Part shown: positions 57,501-64,000 of the stretch, in pieces
Layout of the letters: each line of letters starts with the position of its first letter
How positions within the stretch are numbered: position 1 is the stretch's first letter
Source of the DNA: Symbiodinium sp. CCMP2592
Taxonomy: Eukaryota > Sar > Dinophyceae > Suessiales > Symbiodiniaceae
Length of the DNA: 64,000 nucleotides
Assembly (NCBI GenBank): GCA_905221615.1
Contig: CAJNDT010000487.1
Coordinates: forward strand, 124,001-188,000
Direction of reading: 5' to 3'
The notes under the pieces: model-generated
Told to the model about the DNA's origin: nothing
Seen by the model: the letters and a program-made list of their open reading frames with translations, nothing else
The model's database searches: none
Translations under genes and position numbers: made by a program

Positions 57501-60500
57501 CGGTGCACCGTGTCGAGGCCAAAGCAACGACATCACATCGTGTTTCTGAGCACTGGCGCACCACTTCGAGACCAAAGCAACGGCAACAAATCGTACTTCT
57601 TAGCACTGGTGCACCACTTCGAGGCCAAAGCAACGGCACCAAATCGTACTTCTTAGCACTGGTGCACCACTTCGAGGCCGAAGCAACGGCAACAAATCGT
57701 ACTTCTTAGCACTGATGCACCGCTTCGAGGCCAAAGCAGCGACAGCACATCGTACTTCTTGGCACTGGTGCACCACTTGGAGGCCGAAGCAACGGCAACA
57801 AATCGTAATCTTAGTACTGGTGCACCACTTCGAAGCCAAAGCAACCGCAAGAAACCGTACATCTTAGCACGGGTGCACCACTTCGAGGCCAAAGCAACGG
57901 CAACAAATCGTACTTCTTAGCACTGGTGCGCCACTTCGAAGCCAAAGCAACGGCAACGAATCCTACTTCTTAGCACTGGTGCACCACGTCGTGGCCAAAA
58001 CAACGGCAACAAATCGTACTTCTTAGCACTTGTGTACCACTTCGAAGCCAAAGCAACGGCCACAAATCGTATTTCTTAGCGCTGGTGCACCACTTCGAGG
58101 CCAAAGCTGCGGCAACAAATCGTACTTCTCAGCACTGGTGCACCACTTCAAGCCAAAGCAACGGCAACAAATCGTACTTCTTAGCAACGGTGCACCAGTT
58201 CGAGGCCAACACAACGGCAACAAAATCGTACTTCTTAGCACTGGTGCACCACTTCGAGGCCAAAGCAACGGCAACAAATCGTACTTTTTGGCACTGGTGC
58301 AGCACTTCGATGCCAAAGCGACTGCAAAAAGTCGTACTTCTTAGCACTGGTGCACCACTTCGAGGCCAAAGCAACGGCAACAAGTCGTACTTCTTAGCAC
58401 TCGTGCACCACTTCGAGGCCAAAGCAACGGCAACAAATCGCACGTCTTAGCACTGGTGCACCACTTCAAGGCCAAAGCAACGGCAACAAATCCTACTTCT
58501 TAGCAGTGGTACTTCGAGGGGCCAAAGCCACAGCATCAAGTCGTATTTCTTAGCACTGGTGCACCACTTCGAGGCCAAAGCAACGGCAACGAATCGTACT
58601 TCTCAGCACTGGTGCACCCTTTCGAGGCCAACACAACGGCAACAAATCGTACTTCTTAGCACTGGTGCACCACTTCGAAGCCAAAGCAACGGCAACAAAT
58701 CGTACTTCTTAGCACTGGTGCACCGCTTCGAGGCCAAAGCAACGACAACACATCGCACTTCTTGGCACTGGTGCACCAGTTGGCGGCCGAAGCAACGCCA
58801 ACAAATCGTACTTCTTAGCACTGGTGCACCACTTCGAGGCCAAAGCAACGGCAACAAATCGTATTTCGTGGCACTGGTGCACCACTTCGACGCCAAAGCA
58901 ACGGCAACAAATCGTACTTCTTAGCACTGGTGCACCACTTCGCGGCCAAAGCAACGGCAACAAATCGTACATCTTAGCACGGGTGCACCACTTCGAGGCC
59001 AGAGAAACGGCAACAAATCGTACTTCTTAGCACTAGTGCAGCACTTCGAGGCCAAAGCAACGGCAACAAATCGTACTTCTTAGCACTGGTGCACACCTTC
59101 GTGGCCAAAGCAACGGCAACAAATCGTACTTCTTAGCACTGGTGCACCACTTCGAGGCCAAAGCAACGGCAACAAATCGTACTTCTTGGCACTGGTGCAG
59201 CACTTCGATGCCAAAGCGACTGCAAAAAGTCGTACTTCTTAGCACTGGTGCACCACTTCGAGGCCAAAGCTGCGGCAACAAATCGTACTTCTTAGCACTG
59301 GTGCACCACTTCGAGGCCAAAGCAACGGCACCAAATCGTACTTCTTAGCACTGGTGCACCACTTCGAGGCCGAAGCAACGGCAACAATTCGTACTTCTTA
59401 GCACTGGTGCACCGCTTCGAGGCCAAAGCAGCGACAGCACATCGTACTTCTTGGCACTGGTGCACCACTTGGAGGCCGAAGCAACAGCAACAAATCGTAC
59501 TTCTTAGAACTGGTGCACCACTTCGAAACCGTACCTCTTAGCACGGGTGCACCGCTTCGAGGCCAAAGCAACGGCAACAAATCGTACTTCTTAGCACTGG
59601 TGCGCCACTTCGAAGCCAAAGCAACGGCAACGAATCGTACTTCTTAGCACTGGTGCACCACGTCGTGGCCAAAACAACGGCAACAAATCGTACTTCTTAG
59701 CACTTGTGTACCACTTCGAAGCCAAAGCAACGGCCACAAATCGTATTTCTTAGCGCTGGTGCACCACTTCGAGGCCGAAGCAACGGCAACAAATCGTACT
59801 TCTCAGCACTCGTGCACCACTTCGAGGCCAAAGCAGAAATCGTTCTATTTTAGCACTGGTGCAACACTTCGAGGCCAAAGCTGCGGCAACAAATCGTACT
59901 TCTTAGCACTGGTGCACCACTTCAAGGCCAAAGCAACGGCAACAAATCGTACTTCTTAGCACTGGTGCACCAGTTCGAGGCCAACACAACGGCAACAAAT
60001 CGTACTTCTTAGCACTGGTGCACCACTTCGAGGCCAAAGCAACGGCAACAAATCGTACTTCTTGGCACTGGTGCAGCACTTCGATGCCAAAGCGACTGCA
60101 AAAAATCGTACTTCTTAGCACTGGTGCACCACTTCGAGACCAAAGCAACGGTAACAAATCGTGCTTCTCAGCACTGGTGCACCAAGCCAAAGCAAGGGCA
60201 ACAAATCGTACTTCTTAGCACTGGCACTTCGAGGCCAAAGCAACTCCAACAAATCGTACTTCTTAGCACTGGTGCGCCACATCGAGGCCAAAACAACGGC
60301 AACAAATCCTACTTCATAGCACTGGTGCACCACTTCGAGCAAAAGCAACGGCAACAAGTCGTACTTCTTAGCACTCGTGCACCACTTCGAGGCCAAAGCA
60401 ACGGCAACAAATCGTAGTTCTTAGCGCTGGTGCACCACTTCGAGGCCAAAGCAGAAATCGTACTTCTTAGCACTGGTGCACCACTTCGAGGCAAAGCTAC

Positions 60501-63500
60501 GGCAACAAATCGTACTTCTTAGCACTGGTGCACCACTTCAAGGCCAAAGCAACGGCAACAAATCGTACTTCTTAGCACTGGTGCACCAGTTCGAGGCCAA
60601 CACAACGGCAACAAATCGTACTTCTTAGCACTGGTGCACCACTTCGAGGCCAAAGCAACGGCAACAAATCGTACTTCTTGGCACTGGTGCAGCACTTCGA
60701 TGCCAAAGCGACTGCAAAAAATCGTACTTCTTAGCACTGGTGCACCACTTCGGCGCCAAAGCAACGGTAACAAATCGTGCTTCTCAGCACTGGTGCACCA
60801 AGCCAAAGCAACGGCAACAACTCGTACTTCTTAGTCCTGGTGCACCACTTCGAGGCCAAAGCAACGGCAACAAATCGTACTTCCTAGCACTGGTGCACCA
60901 TTTCGAGACCAAAGCAACGGCAACAAGTCGTGCTTCTTAGCATTGCTGCACCACTTCGTGGCCATAGCAACGGCAACAAATCGTACTTCTTAGCACTGGT
61001 GCACCACTTCGAGGCCAAAGCAACGGCAACAAATCGTACTTCTTAGCACTGGTGCACCCTTCGAGGCCAAAGCAACGGCAACAAATCGTACTTCTTAGCA
61101 CCGGTTCACCGTGTCGAGGCCAAAGCAACGACAACACATCGTGTTTCTGAGCACTGGCGCACCACTTCGGGACCAAAGCTACGGCAACAAATCGTACTTC
61201 TTAGCACTGGTGCACCACTTCAATGCCAAAGCAACGGCAACAAATCGTACTTCTTAACACTGCTGCATCACTTCGAGGCCAAAGCAACGGCAACAAATCG
61301 TACTTCTTAGCACTGGTGCACAACTTCGAGGCCAAAACAAAGTCATCAAATCGTCAGTCTTAGCACTGGTGCACCACTTCGAAGCCAAAGCAACGGCAAC
61401 AAATCGTACTTCGTAGCACTGGTGCACCGCTTCGAGGCCAAAGCAACGACAACACATCGCACTTCTTGGCACTGGTGCACCAGTTGGCGGCCGAAGCAAC
61501 GGCAACAAATCGTACTTCTTAGCACTGGTGCACCACTTCGAGGCCAAAGCAACGGCAACAAATCGTATTTCGTAGCACTGGTGCACCACTTCGACGCCAA
61601 AGCAACGGCAACAAATCATATTTCTTAGCACTGGTGCACACTTTCGTGGCCAAAGCAACGGCAACAAATCGTACATCTTAGCACGGGTGCACCACTTCGA
61701 GGCCGAAGCAACGGCAACAAATCGTACTTCTTAGCACTGGTGCACCACTTCGAGGCCAAAGCAACGGTAAGAAATCGTATTTCATAGCACCGGTGCACCG
61801 TGTCGAGGCCAAAGCAACGACATCACATCGTGTTTCTGAGCACTGGCGCACCACTTCGAGACCAAAGCAACGGCAACAAATCGTACTTCTTAGCACTGGT
61901 GCACCACTTCGAGGCCAAAGCAACGGCAACAAATCGTACTTCTTAGCACTGGTGCGCCACTTCGAAGCCAAAGCAACGGCAACGAATCGTACTTCTTAGC
62001 ACTGGTGCACCACGTCGTGGCCAAAACAACGGCAACAAATCGTACTTCTTAGCACTTGTGTACCATTTCGAAGCCAAAGCAACGGCCACAAATCGTATTT
62101 CTTAGCACTGGTGCACCACTTCGAGGCCGAAGCAACGGCAACAAATCGTACTTCTCAGCACTCGTGCACCACTTCGAGGCCAAAGCAGAAATCGTTCTAT
62201 TTTAGCACTGGTGCACCACTTCGAGGCCAAAGCTGCGGCAACAAATCGTACTTCTTAGCACTGGTGCACCACGTCGTGGCCAAAACAACGGCAACAAATC
62301 GTACTTCTTAGCACTTGTGTACCATTTCGAAGCCAAAGCAACGGCCACAAATCGTATTTCTTAGCACTGGTGCACCACTTCGAGGCCGAAGCAACGGCAA
62401 CAAATCGTACTTCTCAGCACTCGTGCACCACTTCGAGGCCAAAGCAGAAATCGTACTTTTTAGCACTGGTGCACCACTTCGAGGCCAAAGCTGCGGCAAC
62501 AAATCGTACTTCTTAGCACTGGTGCACCACTTCAAGCCAAAGCAACGGCAACAAATCGTACTTCTTAGCACTGGTGCACCAGTTCGAGGCCAACACAACG
62601 GCAACAAAACCGTACTTCCTAGCACTGGTGCACCACTTCGAGGCCAAAGCAACGGCAACAAATCGTACTTCTTGGCACTGGTGCAGCACTTCGATGCCAA
62701 AGCGACTGCAAAAAGTCGTACTTCTTAGCACTGGTGCACCACTTCGCGGCCAAAGCAACGGTAACAAATCGTGCTTCTCAGCACTGGTGCACCAAGCCAA
62801 AGCAAGGGCAACAAATCGTACTTCTTAGCACTGTCACTTCGAGGCCAAAGCAACTGCAACAAATCGTACTTCTTAGCACTGGTGCGCCACGTCGAGGCCA
62901 AAACAGCGGCAACAAATCCTACTTCATAGCACTGGTGCACCACTTCGAGGCCAAAGCAACGGCAACAAGTCGTACTTCTTAGCACTCGTGCACCACTTCG
63001 AGGCCAAAGCAACGGCAACAAATCGCACGTCTTAGCACTGGTGCACCACTTCAAGGCCAAAGCAACGGCAACAAATCCTACTTCTTAGCAGTGGTACTTC
63101 GAGGCCAAAGCCACAGCATCAAGTCGTATTTCTTAGCACTGGTGCACCACTTCGAGGCCAAAGCAACGGCAACGAATCGTACTTCTCAGCACTGGTGCAC
63201 CCTTTCGAGGCCAACACAACGGCAACAAATCGTATTTCGTGGCACTGGTGCACCACTTCGAAGCCAAAGCAACGGCAACAAATCGTACTTCCTAGCACTG
63301 GTGCACCGCTTCGCGGCCAAAGCAACGGCAACAAATCGTACATCTTAGCACGGGTGCACCACTTCGAGGCCAGAGAAACGGCAACAAATCGTACTTCTTA
63401 GCACTGGTGCACCACTTCGAGGCCAGAGAAACGGCAACAAATCGTACTTCTTAGCACTGGTGCACCACTTCGACGCCAAAGCAACGGCAACAAATTGTAC

Positions 63501-64000
63501 TTCATAGCACTAGTGCAGCACTTCGAGGCCAAAGCAACGGCAACAAATCGTACTTCTTAGCACTGGTGCACACCTTCGTGGCCAAAGCAACGGCAACAAA
63601 TCGTACTTCTTAGCACTGGTGCACCACTTCGAGGCCAAAGCAACGACAACAAATCGTACTTCTTGGCACTGGTGCAGCACTTCGATGCCAAAGCGACTGC
63701 AAAAAGTCGTACTTCTTAGCACTGGTGCACCACTTCGAGGCCAAAGCTGCGGCAACAAATCGTACTTCTTAGCACTGGTGCACCACTTCGAGGCCAAAGC
63801 AACGGCACCAAATCGTACTTCTTAGCACTGGTGCACCACTTCGAGGCCGAAGCAACGGCAACAGTTCGTACTTCTTTGCACTGGTGCACCGCTTCGAGGC
63901 CAAAGCAGCGACAGCACATCGTACTTCTTGGCACTGGTGCACCACTTGGAGGACGAAGCAACGGCAACAAATCGTACTTCTTAGAACTGGTGCACCACTT
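42574..64000 (+). repeat. 53-base satellite, array 3 (about 400 units, runs off window end)
   Basis: A continuous forward-oriented array with unit landmarks GGCCAAAGCAACGGCAAC, TCGTACTTCTTAGCAC and the 10-base palindrome TGGTGCACCA. Higher-order structure is clear: the variant CAGTTGGCGGCCGAAGC recurs at about 46048, 47462, 51096, 53308, 55246, 56981, 58777 and 61481. A shortened unit with GCAGAAATCG (a 7-base deletion) recurs near 42967, 46265, 48644, 52277, 54329, 56377, 59832, 60455, 62185 and 62444. Intervals of 1.4-3.6 kb mean blocks are duplicated and partly deleted rather than perfectly periodic. All ORFs in it, on either strand, are repeat artefacts. Confidence 0.97.

Noticed and set aside
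42840..63970. Numerous 60-185 codon ORFs on both strands of the satellite
   Set aside because: All repeat the same three-frame peptide of the 53-base unit; they arise when the usual stop is mutated and show no independent coding signal.
42574..64000. Array looks superficially like a CRISPR array
   Set aside because: Units are contiguous 53-base repeats with no unique spacers, in hundreds of copies with drifting variants and higher-order blocks; this is satellite DNA in a eukaryotic context.

Overview
The window looks like nuclear DNA of a dinoflagellate, most likely a Symbiodiniaceae-type alga. Four things point there: (1) a DEAD-box helicase split into tiny exons by 50-90 base introns, one of which reads GA-AG; (2) decayed Ty1/copia pol genes of the type common in these genomes; (3) a degenerate TTTAGGG-type telomere-like tract; (4) very little recognisable coding DNA between repeats. 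The species assignment is inference.

Layout. 1-6.2 kb: C-terminal half of a DEAD-box RNA helicase on the + strand, with at least six phase-compatible exons in 1-664 and a probable further exon near 6.0 kb. The large gap holds a decayed copia pol (3.9-5.5 kb). 6.2-10.6 kb: unassigned exon-like pieces, including two B-box-like Cys fingers. 10.6-16.7 kb: mostly non-coding, with an AT-rich repeat block, microsatellites and a telomere-like tract. 16.7-20.3 kb: remnant of a tyrosine-recombinase (DIRS/Crypton-like) element. 20.4-21.8 and 23.65-27.9 kb: two related copia remnants in which the RNase H domain is followed by a membrane segment and, in the second copy, a long charged coiled-coil region with Cys motifs. 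Between them lies a probable LINE C-terminus. 28.9-29.2 kb: transposase-like ORF. 30.4-31.3 kb: AT-rich degenerate repeats.

31.3-64 kb is dominated by a 53-base satellite, roughly 480 units in three arrays. The first array is inverted relative to the other two. Between the inverted arrays sits a 1.36 kb island with a U6 snRNA gene (- strand) and a tRNA-Ser(GCU) gene (+ strand). Between the second and third arrays is a 5.67 kb island carrying five tightly packed minus-strand ORFs (433, 127, about 142, 371 and 532 codons). They are joined by TAG, TAA, an ATGA overlap and TAG-ATG. I recognise no family for any of them, but they carry a CCHC knuckle, zinc-ribbon-like Cys pairs and a Gly/Arg tail. 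This operon-like block inside a satellite is the most interesting thing in the window.
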